64,000 nt of DNA from Frigoribacterium sp. VKM Ac-2836 (GTDB lineage Bacteria; Actinomycetota; Actinomycetes; Actinomycetales; Microbacteriaceae): assembly GCF_013248995.1 (NCBI RefSeq), contig NZ_JABRPK010000001.1:620001-684000 (forward strand), in the 5' to 3' direction. Positions 35,784 through 45,405 of the stretch are shown here, piece after piece. Position numbers and translations under genes: made by a program. Positions within the stretch are counted from its first letter, which is position 1. Each line of letters starts with the position of its first letter. Below the pieces are notes generated by a model. It did no database searches. It was not told the origin of the DNA and saw only the letters and a list, made by a program, of their open reading frames with translations.

Positions 35784-37825
35784 GGGGCGTCCTCGACCGT
35801 CGTGGCGCCGAACACCACGACGGTCGGGCCCGACACGAGCAGCTCGTCGCCAGGGGCGGCGGCCGTGGGCACGCTGCGATCGTCGCTGGTCCAGAGCGCC
35901 GTGTACGCCGTCACGCCGTGGTGCCGGGGGAGCGTCACCGTGACGCTGGTCTCGGCCCCGTGCACCACCACGAGCACCGTGTCGGGCGCCTCGTGTTCGG
36001 GGGTCGAGGTGGCGAGGTACTGGAGGGTGCGGACACCCGGGTCGTTCCACTCGTCGGGACGCATCTCGTCACCCGAGGCCGAGTACCACGACATCTCGTT
36101 GGCGCTGAGCGTGCAGGCGCCGTCCAGGCCGAATCGCGACGGGCGGAGGGCGGGGTGCTCGGCACGCAGCCGGGCCAGGGTCGCGACGTCGTCGTGCAGG
36201 GCCCGGTGCCAGGGCTCGTCGGACCAGTCGACCCAGGTGAGTTCGCTGTCGGTGCAGTAGGCGTTGTTGTTGCCGTGCTGGGTGCGACCACGCTCGTCGC
36301 CGGCGGTCAGCATCGGGATGCCGGCCGACACGAAGAGCGTGGCGAGCAGGTTGCGCATCGACCGGCGGCGGGCGTCCGAGATCCAGGGATTGACGCTGTC
36401 GCCCTCGACCCCGTGGTTGAACGACCGGTTGTCGTCGGTGCCGTCGCGGTTGTCCTCGCCGTTGCTGAGGTTGTGCTTTCCGTCGTACGAGACGAGGTCG
36501 AGCAGTGTGAAGCCGTCGTGCGCCGTGACGAAGTTGACGCCCGACAGCGGGCCGCGGTCGTGGGCGTAGATGTTGCTCGACCCGCTGAGCTTCGACGCGA
36601 AGCTGCCGAGGCCCGACGGGGGAGCGCCCTGGGAGCGGGCGGCGGCGACGTCGGTCAGCCAGAAGTCGCGGGCCCGGTTGCGGAACCGGTCGTTCCATTC
36701 GATCCAGCCGTCGGGGAACGCGCCGGTCTGCCAGCCGCCCATGCCGACGTCCCACGGCTCGGCGATCATCTTGACGCCCTCGAGGACCGGGTCGGTCACG
36801 ATCGCCTCGAGGAGCGGGTGCTCGGGGTCGAAGACGTGGTCGGCCCCTCGCCCGAGCGTCGCGGCCAGGTCGAAGCGGAACCCGTCGATCTGCACCTCGT
36901 CCGCCCAGTAGCGCAGCGAGTCGAGCACGAGCCGAGACGCGGCCGGCGTGCTCGTGTCGAGGGAGTTGCCGCACCCCGTCACGTCGACCGGGCGGCCCTC
37001 GGCGTCGTGGCGGTAGTAGGCCGAACCGTCGAGGCCGCGCAGGCTCGTGACCGGGCCGCCCACCTCGCCCTCTTCGGCCGTGTGGTTGTAGACGACGTCG
37101 AGGTACACCTCGATGCCGGCCTCGTGCAGCAGGCGCACCATGCCCTTGAACTCGCGGAGCACCGCCGAGGCGCCAGCCAGTTGGGCGTCGCGGCTGGCGT
37201 AGGCGGCGTGCGGGGCGAAGTAGCCCAGCGTGTTGTAGCCCCAGTAGTTCTCGATGCCCTGGGCGACGAGACGCTGCTCGTCGACGTGCTGGTGCACGGG
37301 CAGCAACTGCACCGCCGTGACACCGAGGCCCGTCAGGTAGGCGATGGTCGACTCGGCGGCGAGGCCGGCATAGCTGCCGCGCAGTTCTTCGGGCACGAAG
37401 GGGGCCAGTCGGGTCAGACCGCGGACGTGCGCCTCGTAGACGACCACCCGGTCGAGGGGCGTGCGGGGCTTGGCCACCCCGCCCCAGTCGAACGACTCGT
37501 CGACGACGGTCGACTGCCACGTGCCACGTCCCGTGCGACCGAGCCCCCGCGCGTACGGGTCGAGCAGCTCGAGCGAGGGGTCGAAGGCGTTGCCGGCACC
37601 GGTGGGCCCGTCGGCTCGCAGCCAGTACCGCCGCCCGGGGGTGAGGGCACCGTCGGTGGCGCTCCACACGTCGTGTTCGTCGCGGGTCATGGGCACGACG
37701 CGGTCGTGCGGGGCGTCGTCGATCACGACGTCGACCCGGGACGCGGACGCCGACCAGACGCGCAGCGTCGGCCCGTCGGGCCCGGGACGGATGCCGAGAT
37801 CGCGCAGAGGGTCGAGGTCGGTCAC
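35780..37825 (-). CDS. glgX: Glycogen debranching enzyme GlgX/TreX
   Basis: 681 residues. It removes alpha-1,6 branches from glycogen. A CBM48-like N-terminal domain (about 10-120: GPDGPTLRVWSASASRVDVV) is followed by the GH13 barrel with VYNHTAEEG, the nucleophile Asp in DGFRFDLAATLG, the Glu in MIAEPWDVG and FVTAHDGFTLLDLVSY. A C-terminal beta domain ends the protein. GTG start with TACTGT six bases upstream; the same frame runs far upstream but without homology. With glgE and glgB it provides glycogen turnover. Confidence 0.93.
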   Translation of the reverse strand: MTDLDPLRDLGIRPGPDGPTLRVWSASASRVDVVIDDAPHDRVVPMTRDEHDVWSATDGALTPGRRYWLRADGPTGAGNAFDPSLELLDPYARGLGRTGRGTWQSTVVDESFDWGGVAKPRTPLDRVVVYEAHVRGLTRLAPFVPEELRGSYAGLAAESTIAYLTGLGVTAVQLLPVHQHVDEQRLVAQGIENYWGYNTLGYFAPHAAYASRDAQLAGASAVLREFKGMVRLLHEAGIEVYLDVVYNHTAEEGEVGGPVTSLRGLDGSAYYRHDAEGRPVDVTGCGNSLDTSTPAASRLVLDSLRYWADEVQIDGFRFDLAATLGRGADHVFDPEHPLLEAIVTDPVLEGVKMIAEPWDVGMGGWQTGAFPDGWIEWNDRFRNRARDFWLTDVAAARSQGAPPSGLGSFASKLSGSSNIYAHDRGPLSGVNFVTAHDGFTLLDLVSYDGKHNLSNGEDNRDGTDDNRSFNHGVEGDSVNPWISDARRRSMRNLLATLFVSAGIPMLTAGDERGRTQHGNNNAYCTDSELTWVDWSDEPWHRALHDDVATLARLRAEHPALRPSRFGLDGACTLSANEMSWYSASGDEMRPDEWNDPGVRTLQYLATSTPEHEAPDTVLVVVHGAETSVTVTLPRHHGVTAYTALWTSDDRSVPTAAAPGDELLVSGPTVVVFGATTVEDAP

Positions 37826-37831
37826 GCGTTT

Positions 37832-37837
37832 ACAGTA
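37832..37837 (-). promoter_or_regulatory. -10 box of glgX-ybaK (leaderless)
   Basis: TACTGT on the minus strand, six bases before the GTG at 37825. A copy of GGAGGCGCG follows at 37840-37848, inside the divergent region shared with the cysteine desulfurase gene. Confidence 0.5.
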
Positions 37838-37903
37838 GAGGAGGCGCGCGTCGGCCCCGAAATCATCGAGCGTCACCGCCCACCCCAGCCTGAGGACCCG
37901 AAC

Positions 37904-39070
37904 ATGAGCGTCTACCTCGACCACGCGGCCACCACGCCGATGCACCCGGCGGCGATCGCCGCCTACGCCGAGGCGCTCGGCACGGTCGGCAACCCCTCGT
38001 CCATCCACTCGGCCGGCCAGAACGCCAAGCGCGTCCTCGAAGAGGCGCGAGAACGCGTCGCCGCGACCCTCGGGTGCGACCCGATCGAGATCGTCTTCAC
38101 CTCGGGCGGCACCGAGGCGGTCAACCTCGCGATCAAGGGGCTCTGGTGGGCGAGGCAGTCCGACCGCCCGCGCCCGCGCCTCCTCGTCCCGGCCGGCGAG
38201 CACCACGCCACCGTCGACACCGTCGAGTGGCTCGAACGCTACGAGGGGGCCGTCGTCACCTGGCTGCCCCTCGACGAGCGGGGCCGGGTACGCGTCGACG
38301 CCCTCGCCACGGCCCTCGACGAGGACGACGACGTCGCCCTCGTCAGCCTGCTCTGGGCCAACAACGAGGTCGGCACCATGCAGCCCGTGGACGAGGTCGT
38401 GGCGCTCGCCGCGGCTCACGGGGTGCCGGTGCACTCGGACGCCGTCGCGGCGTACGGGCAGGTGCCCATCGACTTCGCGGCCTCGGGGCTCGCGGCGCTC
38501 AGTGTCAGCGCCCACAAGATCGGCGGGCCCATCGGTATCGGCGCGCTCGTGTTGTCGCGCTCGGCGACCGTCGTGCCGCTGATCCACGGCGGAGGGCAGC
38601 AGCGGCAGGTCCGCTCGGGCACCCAGGACGCCCCGGCCGCCGTGGCCTTCGCCGTCGCCGCCGAGCAGCGGCACGGGGACTACGAGCCGTTGCGCGACCG
38701 GCTGATCGCCGGGGTGCTGCAGTCGGTGCCCGGGGCGGTGCTGCGGGGCGATCCCGTCGACCGGCTGCCGGGCAACGCCCACTTCACCTTCGACGGCTGC
38801 GAGGGCGACTCGCTGTTGTTCCTGCTCGACGCCGCGGGGGTCAGCGTGTCGACCGGGTCGGCCTGCCAGGCCGGCATCCCCGAGCCGTCGCACGTGCTGC
38901 TCGCCATGGGGCTGCCGGCGGACGCTGCCCGCGGTGCGCTGCGGATGACCATCGGGCACACGAGCACCGACGCCGACGTCGACGCGCTGCTCGCGGCCTT
39001 GCCGTCCGCCGTGGCGCGCGCCGGCCGGGCGGGTTACGCGGACCGCGCTCCCGCGCTCGGCGCCCGCTGA
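37904..39070 (+). CDS. Cysteine desulfurase (NifS/IscS class)
   Basis: 388 residues. A PLP enzyme that moves sulfur from cysteine to a protein persulfide. It has the conserved MSVYLDHAATTPMHPAA start, TSGGTEAVNLAIKG (66-79), HSDAVAAYGQ (177-186), PLP-binding Lys205 in SVSAHKIGGP, and the active-site Cys321 in STGSACQAG on the flexible loop. GAGGA lies upstream of the ATG. In actinobacteria this gene usually precedes mnmA, to which it supplies sulfur for tRNA. Here mnmA is not next: SipW-type cluster 2 follows. Confidence 0.93.
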   Translation: MSVYLDHAATTPMHPAAIAAYAEALGTVGNPSSIHSAGQNAKRVLEEARERVAATLGCDPIEIVFTSGGTEAVNLAIKGLWWARQSDRPRPRLLVPAGEHHATVDTVEWLERYEGAVVTWLPLDERGRVRVDALATALDEDDDVALVSLLWANNEVGTMQPVDEVVALAAAHGVPVHSDAVAAYGQVPIDFAASGLAALSVSAHKIGGPIGIGALVLSRSATVVPLIHGGGQQRQVRSGTQDAPAAVAFAVAAEQRHGDYEPLRDRLIAGVLQSVPGAVLRGDPVDRLPGNAHFTFDGCEGDSLLFLLDAAGVSVSTGSACQAGIPEPSHVLLAMGLPADAARGALRMTIGHTSTDADVDALLAALPSAVARAGRAGYADRAPALGAR

Positions 39071-39298
39071 CCCGGGGCAGGGCTCCACGAGGTCCCGTGG
39101 CCCCCGAACGGGTGGGTTGTCGGACCCCGCAGGGGGTGGTCTACTCGACGTCATCACACGTGAGCACGTCTCACGGGCAGGGCCTCACCATCCCTCGCCC
39201 CCGCCGCTGACTCGCGGCCCGCCGCCCACTCACCACGGGCGTCCATCGCAACATCCGAGCGACGCCCTCACCGGTCGTCGCGGATCAGGAGCACCACC
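39071..39298 (+). other. Intergenic region upstream of SipW-type cluster 2
   Basis: 228 bases without a gene. A 6-bp hairpin or operator-like dyad (CGTGAG at 39159-39164 with CTCACG at 39170-39175) sits in the middle. GATCAGGAGCACCACC precedes the ATG at 39299 and is the ribosome site. I could not fix a -10 box. Confidence 0.3.
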
Positions 39299-40039
39299 AT
39301 GACGCAGCACAGCCCTGCCTCCGACACCCCTCGCGAGGCCGACGCGTCCTCCGAGCATCACGCCCCGAGGTCCCGCAGGTTCCGCAAGGTCGCGGCACTG
39401 GCCGCCGGAGGCGCCCTGGTCGTCGGCGGGCTCGGCTACACGGTGGCCGCCTGGACCGACAGCGAATGGGTCTACGCCGGTGACGGCGCCGGTGGCCCCG
39501 GCATCGGCACGGGCACCTTCGAGGTGCAGCAGAGCGTCACGTCGCCCTACACGGCGGGCTTCGCCGACTTCGAGGCGAACCCCGGCCAGGCCATGCTCTT
39601 CACCCCCGGCGCCCAGACCCTGAGCCCCGGCGAGAGCGTCTACGCCGGCGTCGCCCTCCGCACGACCGCGACCACGACCGTCCCGGCCGACGTCCAGGTC
39701 CGCGCCGCCGTCCCCGCGACGGGCGTGGCCGTCGCCGACGCCGGGGGCACGCTCTTCGCCGCCCTGACCGTCCGCGTGGCGACCGTGGTCGTCCCGGCGA
39801 CCGGAGCCGCCCCGACCTGCACGGCGGCCGCCTTCACGGCTCCGACGACCATCGGCACCGGTCCCCTCGCCTCGACCGGTGCGACGGGCACGCAGCGTCT
39901 CGCCGCCGGGTCCGGCACCACGCAGTTCTACTGCTTCGAGGTGACCCTGCCGCAGAGCGCGGCGACGGCGGCGTCCTCGACCCTCCAGGGCCGCACGGTC
40001 GCCCCGGCGTGGGAGTTCGCCTCGACCAGCGTCGAGTGA
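39299..40039 (+). CDS. TasA-like SipW-type secreted protein
   Basis: 246 residues. A 25-residue polar N-terminus, a hydrophobic run (AALAAGGALVVGGLG) and YTVAAWTDSEWVYAG form the alternate signal peptide, with the A-A-W-T-D-S-E cleavage context typical of TasA/camelysin-like proteins. The mature protein is beta-rich. Two segments hold paired Cys (APTCTAAAF and FYCFEV). AGGAG lies upstream of the ATG. The stop overlaps the signal peptidase GTG (GTGA). It is probably the main fibre-like subunit of cluster 2, by analogy with the TasA-SipW arrangement in Bacillus. Confidence 0.77.
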   Translation: MTQHSPASDTPREADASSEHHAPRSRRFRKVAALAAGGALVVGGLGYTVAAWTDSEWVYAGDGAGGPGIGTGTFEVQQSVTSPYTAGFADFEANPGQAMLFTPGAQTLSPGESVYAGVALRTTATTTVPADVQVRAAVPATGVAVADAGGTLFAALTVRVATVVVPATGAAPTCTAAAFTAPTTIGTGPLASTGATGTQRLAAGSGTTQFYCFEVTLPQSAATAASSTLQGRTVAPAWEFASTSVE

Positions 40040-40719
40040 CGGAGCCCCTCGTGGTCGACACCGACACACGATCCCCGGCCCGCGGCGACGCATCGTCGAC
40101 CGGCCGGGTGGCGGATGCCGAGGCGACGCTCGGTCGTGCCGCGACCCGGGCCGCGACCCGGGCCGCGACGCGGGCCTCCGCCCGCCCGCGGCGCCCGAGC
40201 CGCCCGCGTCGGCGCCCGGTCGACGTCGCCTCGACGGTCCTGCTCTCGGTCGTCGGACTCGTGGGTGCGGTCTGCCTGCTCTGGATCGCCGTCTCGACGG
40301 TGCTCGGCCTGTCGCTCGTGGTCGTCCTCACCGGCTCGATGAGTCCGACCGTGCCCGCGGGCGGAGCAGTCGTCACACGGGCCGTCGCGGCGGCGGAGGT
40401 GCGACCCGGCGACGTGGTCACGGTGCCGCGGCCCGGCTTCGAGGTACCCGTGACGCACCGTGTGGTCTCGACCACCGCCGTGCCCGGAGACGCCGCCGCG
40501 CGGTCCCTCGTGCTGAGGGGCGACGCCAACGACTCGGACGACCGCGACCCCTACGTCGTGCGCGACGCCCGTCTCGTGGTCGCCTCGGCCCCCGGGCTCG
40601 GCTTCGTCCTCACGACGATGTCGACCCCGCCGGCCCGGGGCCTCGCGGTCGCCGTCGTCGGTGCCGCGATCGTGCTGGCCTTCTGGCCGACGCGACGCGA
40701 CGCCCGCCGTCGAGGGTGA
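40036..40719 (+). CDS. ER-type signal peptidase I (SipW-like), second copy
   Basis: 227 residues. The first about 60 residues are cytoplasmic and Arg/Ala-rich, including ATRAATRAATRA encoded by a 12-base tandem repeat. A membrane helix (about 64-90) follows, then VLTGSMSPTVPAGG with catalytic Ser101, VPVTHRVVST with His141 in place of Lys, and RGDANDSDDRDP (161-172) as the acidic box. A C-terminal helix spans about 200-218. The Ser-His dyad marks the SipW/ER class. It is coupled to the TasA-like gene and to the next gene by 4-base overlaps. Only about a third of positions look shared with the cluster 1 enzyme. Confidence 0.87.
   Translation: MTEPLVVDTDTRSPARGDASSTGRVADAEATLGRAATRAATRAATRASARPRRPSRPRRRPVDVASTVLLSVVGLVGAVCLLWIAVSTVLGLSLVVVLTGSMSPTVPAGGAVVTRAVAAAEVRPGDVVTVPRPGFEVPVTHRVVSTTAVPGDAAARSLVLRGDANDSDDRDPYVVRDARLVVASAPGLGFVLTTMSTPPARGLAVAVVGAAIVLAFWPTRRDARRRG
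40141..40176 (+). repeat. 12-base tandem repeat, three units
   Basis: GCGACCCGGGCC at 40141-40152 and 40153-40164, and GCGACGCGGGCC at 40165-40176. It is in frame and encodes the repeated Ala-Thr-Arg-Ala of the signal peptidase N-terminus, so a change in copy number would not shift the frame. Confidence 0.9.
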
Positions 40720-41633
40720 GGTCGATCGTGGACCCCGTGAGCCGTGGGCAGCGTGGCCCCGCGCACCGTGAACCCGGCCGAGCGTCGACGCTGTTCGCCG
40801 TGGTCGGGGCCGCGGCGTTCGTGCTCGGTGGTGCTTTGACCGTCCAGGCCGGCACCGCCCGCGCCCTCGAACCCGTGCCCGAGACCGGCCTCGACGGCCA
40901 CCTCGTCCTCTCGGACGATCTGACCGGGACCGCCGACATCGCGCCGTCCTCGCCGGGACGCTGGCAGATCGCGACGGAGGTCACCACCGGCGACCGGGTG
41001 GCCCTCAGCATCGAGCTGGTCGGTTCGGGCTCGCTCGTCGAGCGACGCGACGGCCTCGCCCTCGGGGTGGACGCCTGTGACGTCGAGTGGCAGCAGCTCG
41101 AGACGACTCCGCGCTGCGCGACCGGGGCGTGGCCCGTCGCCGAGCCGACCCGCGCCTCCTCGTTCGTCGACGGCGGTCCGGCTTGGCCGGTGCGGTCGGC
41201 AGGAGGCGCGGGCCGGGTGTTCCTGCTGGTCAGCCTCGGTCTCGTCGACGGTCCGACGGGCGACGACGGCTCGCTGATGGGCCAGACCGCACGCGTGGGA
41301 GTGGGCATCACCGCGACCGCCCTCGACCCGATCCCGACCTTGCCCGCAGAACCCGGCCCCGACCCCACGGACGAGCCCTTGCCGGGTGGGTCGAGCACCG
41401 CCGTCCCCGGAACCGACCCCGGGGACGGAGGCGCGGCGACCCTCGGCGACGGAGCGGACGGCACCGAGGTCGTGACCGCCGGTGCCGAGGTCGCCGTCGT
41501 CCGGGCAGACCCCACCCGCTTCCTCGCCTACACCGGCGGTCTCGCGTTCGGCCCGGCCGTCGCCGGCGCGGGTGCCCTGCTCATCGGTCTCGCCCTGCAC
41601 CTGCGCGGCCGAGGCCGGTCGGTGACCCCGTGA
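40716..41633 (+). CDS. LAYTG-anchored surface protein of cluster 2
   Basis: 305 residues from a coupled GTG. Signal peptide to about residue 52 (VQAGTARALEP). The mature domain (about 55-215) is beta-rich with two Cys (DACDVEW and TPRCATG). Its loop carries TRASSF and SAGGAG, from an inverted pair of the dispersed word. A Pro/Gly/Thr linker precedes FLAYTGG (LAYTG at 270-274), a hydrophobic stretch and a GRGRSVTP tail: a cell-wall sorting signal of the LAxTG type used by class E sortases. No sortase gene is in the window. Confidence 0.72.
   Translation: MRSIVDPVSRGQRGPAHREPGRASTLFAVVGAAAFVLGGALTVQAGTARALEPVPETGLDGHLVLSDDLTGTADIAPSSPGRWQIATEVTTGDRVALSIELVGSGSLVERRDGLALGVDACDVEWQQLETTPRCATGAWPVAEPTRASSFVDGGPAWPVRSAGGAGRVFLLVSLGLVDGPTGDDGSLMGQTARVGVGITATALDPIPTLPAEPGPDPTDEPLPGGSSTAVPGTDPGDGGAATLGDGADGTEVVTAGAEVAVVRADPTRFLAYTGGLAFGPAVAGAGALLIGLALHLRGRGRSVTP
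41151..41210. repeat. Inverted pair in the LAYTG protein gene
   Basis: Complement at 41151-41159 (TRASS) and direct copy at 41202-41210 (SAGGAG), in a loop of the mature domain. Confidence 0.85.
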
Positions 41634-43444
41634 CGCGCGGACGGCACACGGCCGGTCGCCCGTCGCTGCGGACGCGGCTCACCCCGCGTCGGGCCCTGGT
41701 CGCCGCGGTCGCGGTGGCCGCCGTCCTGGGGGCCGTCATCGTGCCCCCGCCGGCCACGACGACCGCCGCCTGGACCGATTCCGAGCGGACGTACGGCCTG
41801 GTCGGCACGTCGAGGTTCACCTGCGGCACCGACACGGGGTACGCGGCGGCGGCCTCCAGTCGGTTCGCGCGCGGTAGCCTCGCCGGCACCGACCTCGACA
41901 CCGTCGCCGCCCTGCGCGGTGCGGACCTGGCCCGCACCCGGGCCGGGGTCGTCACCGCGGTGCCCACGTCGCCCGCTCCGACCACGGACGCCGGAGGCAC
42001 GACGACGTTCCGCAATCCGCTGTCGGTGAGCGCCGGTTCGGGTCTCGTGGGCCTCGACCTCACCGGACTCGGCACGAACCTGCCCGTCGGGTCGGCCGGA
42101 GCCCTGAACCAGTTCACGCGGGTCGCCCCGACCGGTACGGCGGCCGCCGCCTCGGGCCTGGTGAGCGACTCGGGCGGACTCGGCGTGACGCCCACGACGC
42201 CGAGCACCTCGCTGCCCGGCCCCGCGCGGATCGGACTGACCTCGGTGCTGCCCGCGACGACCGCGCTCGACCGGGCCGACCTGACCGTCGGCGCGGTCGC
42301 CTCGTCGGCGACGCTCGACGGCTGCCGCGCGCTCGAGAGCCGCATCTGGGGCGACGGCAGCGTGACCGGGGTCGTCCGCGACTACGGTGTCGCCGGTCTC
42401 GGCCTCGAGCTGCGCAGCCCGGCGGTGGCGGGACTGGCGGGCCAGGTGTCGAGCACGGTCACGAGCCTGAACTTCGCGGCCGCGGGGTTGGCCGGCCCGA
42501 ACGGAACGATCTCGGGCGTCGTGAAGTCGGGTGTGCTGGGCACGGTCACCGCCCTCACGAACCTGCTCAGCCTCGGGTCCGTGAGCGGCGACGTCGTCGT
42601 CTCGGGCCTGAACCTGCAGGCCGCCGTCGATCCTCTGCTGGCGGGCTCCCTGACGAGCACCGACGGAACGGTGACGATCACCCCGTCGACCGGCCTGGTG
42701 AGGGTCGACCTGGTCAAGCTGGTGGGGCCCACGGGTGGGATCAACGGCCTGGCGCCGAACACCGAGCTGGTTCTCAGCGCGACGGCGATGAACTCGATCA
42801 CGGCCTCGGTGGGCGGGCTGCTCGACGGGTTGACCTCGTCGATCGTCACGGCGCTGAAGGCCGCGGTCGACAGGGTGAACCTCGACGTGGCGTTGAAGGT
42901 CGACCTCACGGCGACGCTGCTCGGCGCCGCCGTGCCTGTCCTCCGGGTGGACGTGGTCGTCAAGGGGTCGCTATCCCAGGTGCTCGCGTCGCCGTCGACC
43001 GCCCAGGCGTCGGTGACCGGAACCGTGTTGCCCGTGCTCGGTCTCGGTGCGGCCCTGAGTGCGGTGCTGAACGGGCTCCTCACGCCCCTGGCGAACTCCG
43101 CCCCCGCTCTCGTGGGGTCGATCGCCACCCTGGTGACGGCCACCCTCGTCACCCCGATCACGACCCTCGGCAGCACCCTCTCGACCACGCTCGCCCCGGT
43201 CGTCACCGCCGTGGGCGCCCTCACCGCACGCCTGCCCTCGGCGCTGTCGCTGCGTGTCAACCTGCGACCCGACCAGCCGGGTTACCCCGGCGGCGTCGTG
43301 ACCACCGCGCCGGCCGACAAGTGGTCGACCAGTCCGTACCAGGTGGGGGCGTTGCGGGTGGCCCTGTCGGCCGGTGCGACGACGGTCACCTCGCTCGACT
43401 TCGCGACGTCGAGGGTCGGCCCCGTCAGCACCGTGCCCCGATAG
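41630..43444 (+). CDS. Large SipW-type secreted protein, choice-of-anchor G-like
   Basis: 604 residues from a coupled GTG. Basic N-terminus, hydrophobic run (ALVAAVAVAAVLGAVIVPPP) and TTAAWTDSERTYG form the alternate signal peptide. The mature part contains few Cys (near 60 and 225) and is built of Leu/Val/Thr/Ser/Gly-rich strands (VSSTVTSLNFAAAG, LVRVDLVKLVGPTGG) plus amphipathic segments. It matches my memory of the choice-of-anchor G family found in actinobacterial SipW clusters. No membrane anchor or sorting motif is visible at its end. It completes the coupled cluster of four genes. Confidence 0.72.
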   Translation: MTRGRHTAGRPSLRTRLTPRRALVAAVAVAAVLGAVIVPPPATTTAAWTDSERTYGLVGTSRFTCGTDTGYAAAASSRFARGSLAGTDLDTVAALRGADLARTRAGVVTAVPTSPAPTTDAGGTTTFRNPLSVSAGSGLVGLDLTGLGTNLPVGSAGALNQFTRVAPTGTAAAASGLVSDSGGLGVTPTTPSTSLPGPARIGLTSVLPATTALDRADLTVGAVASSATLDGCRALESRIWGDGSVTGVVRDYGVAGLGLELRSPAVAGLAGQVSSTVTSLNFAAAGLAGPNGTISGVVKSGVLGTVTALTNLLSLGSVSGDVVVSGLNLQAAVDPLLAGSLTSTDGTVTITPSTGLVRVDLVKLVGPTGGINGLAPNTELVLSATAMNSITASVGGLLDGLTSSIVTALKAAVDRVNLDVALKVDLTATLLGAAVPVLRVDVVVKGSLSQVLASPSTAQASVTGTVLPVLGLGAALSAVLNGLLTPLANSAPALVGSIATLVTATLVTPITTLGSTLSTTLAPVVTAVGALTARLPSALSLRVNLRPDQPGYPGGVVTTAPADKWSTSPYQVGALRVALSAGATTVTSLDFATSRVGPVSTVPR

Positions 43445-43511
43445 TCGTCGCGCCGGCGCCGGCCACGGACCCGAGGAGGCGCGGGTCGGCCTCGCGCGCT
43501 CCGCCTCGCGT

Positions 43512-43517
43512 CAGACT
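43512..43517 (+). promoter_or_regulatory. -10 box of the membrane-protein gene (leaderless)
   Basis: CAGACT, six bases, then the ATG at 43524. One mismatch to TAnnnT, in its first base. Confidence 0.35.
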
Positions 43518-43523
43518 GGGGTC

Positions 43524-44126
43524 ATGCAGCTCTACTCGTCCTCCCCCCTCGTCCGCACCCGTCAGGTGACCGGTGACGTCGTGGCGATCGGTCTCGTCGT
43601 CGTGTTCGTCGTGCTCGGCGTCAGCATCGCCGGGTTCATCGGCACCTTCGCCGACCTCGGGAGGCAGCTCGAGGAGGCGGGGGCCGGTTTCGAGGGGACG
43701 ATGCAGGACGCGTCGCGCGCCCTGGCCGGGCTGCCCCTGGTCGGTGGCGCCGCCAGCGCACCGTTCGACGGGGCCAGCGGTGCCGGGCAGTCCCTGGCCG
43801 ACGCCGGCAGGCAGCAGCAGGACGGTGTCGCGCGGGCGGCGCTCGTCGCCGGCCTGGTCGTGGCCGGGGTGCCGAGCCTCGTGGTGCTGTGGGTCTGGCT
43901 GCGTGGGCGGATCGCGTTCGTGCGCCGCGCCTCCTCGGTCCGTTCGCTGCTCGCGCTGCCGGGCGGAGAGGACCTGCTCGCGCTGCGCGCCCTGACCGGC
44001 CGGGACGCGAAAGCCGCGCTCGCGGTCGCGCCCGACCCCGTCGCCGCCTGGCGTGCGGGGGAGCCCGCCGTCGTCCGTCGCCTCGCGGACGTGGCCCTGC
44101 GCGAGGCGGGCGTCGCCCGGCGCTGA
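43524..44126 (+). CDS. Membrane protein of unknown function
   Basis: 200 residues with two membrane helices, about 18-41 and 104-126, separated by an extracytoplasmic Gly/Ala/Gln/Asp-rich loop. The C-terminal cytoplasmic part (about 127-200) is Arg/Ala/Leu-rich and amphipathic, with [20 protein letters not shown]; its ASS comes from a copy of the dispersed word. No known family is recognised. Similar small proteins are found upstream of prfB in Microbacteriaceae to my recollection, but I cannot verify that. The gene is separated from prfB by 67 bases that hold the prfB promoter. Confidence 0.6.
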   Translation: MQLYSSSPLVRTRQVTGDVVAIGLVVVFVVLGVSIAGFIGTFADLGRQLEEAGAGFEGTMQDASRALAGLPLVGGAASAPFDGASGAGQSLADAGRQQQDGVARAALVAGLVVAGVPSLVVLWVWLRGRIAFVRRASSVRSLLALPGGEDLLALRALTGRDAKAALAVAPDPVAAWRAGEPAVVRRLADVALREAGVARR

Positions 44127-44179
44127 GCGTCGGGGGCCCGGACGGGGCGGCCCCGCACGTCGCGCCCACCCGCGCCGGG

Positions 44180-44185
44180 TAAGCT
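44180..44185 (+). promoter_or_regulatory. -10 box of prfB (leaderless)
   Basis: TAAGCT, eight bases, then the ATG at 44194. Confidence 0.5.
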
Positions 44186-44193
44186 CGGCAACC

Positions 44194-45303
<1,110 letters not shown>

Positions 45304-45389
45304 CCCGCCCCACCCCGCCGACGGCTCCCAGCACATCCATAGCCGCCCGGCCGCAGCGAGTCGCTGCGACGATCGTCGCGGCCCGCGCT

Positions 45390-45395
45390 TAGGGT
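45390..45395 (+). promoter_or_regulatory. -10 box of ftsE-ftsX
   Basis: TAGGGT, ten bases, then the ATG at 45406; close to leaderless. An in-frame ATG at 45394 overlaps the box and is therefore not used as the start. Confidence 0.45.
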
Positions 45396-45405
45396 GATCC
45401 CCGTC

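Noticed and set aside
35918-37903. Antisense open frame opposite glgX that runs in frame into the cysteine desulfurase gene
   Set aside because: The desulfurase proper starts at the ATG at 37904, with a ribosome site and the conserved MSVYLDHAATT. The upstream 660 codons are the complement of glgX.
37826-39157. Long minus-strand extension upstream of glgX
   Set aside because: It is the complement of the desulfurase gene. The leaderless TACTGT box and the start of homology fix glgX at 37825.
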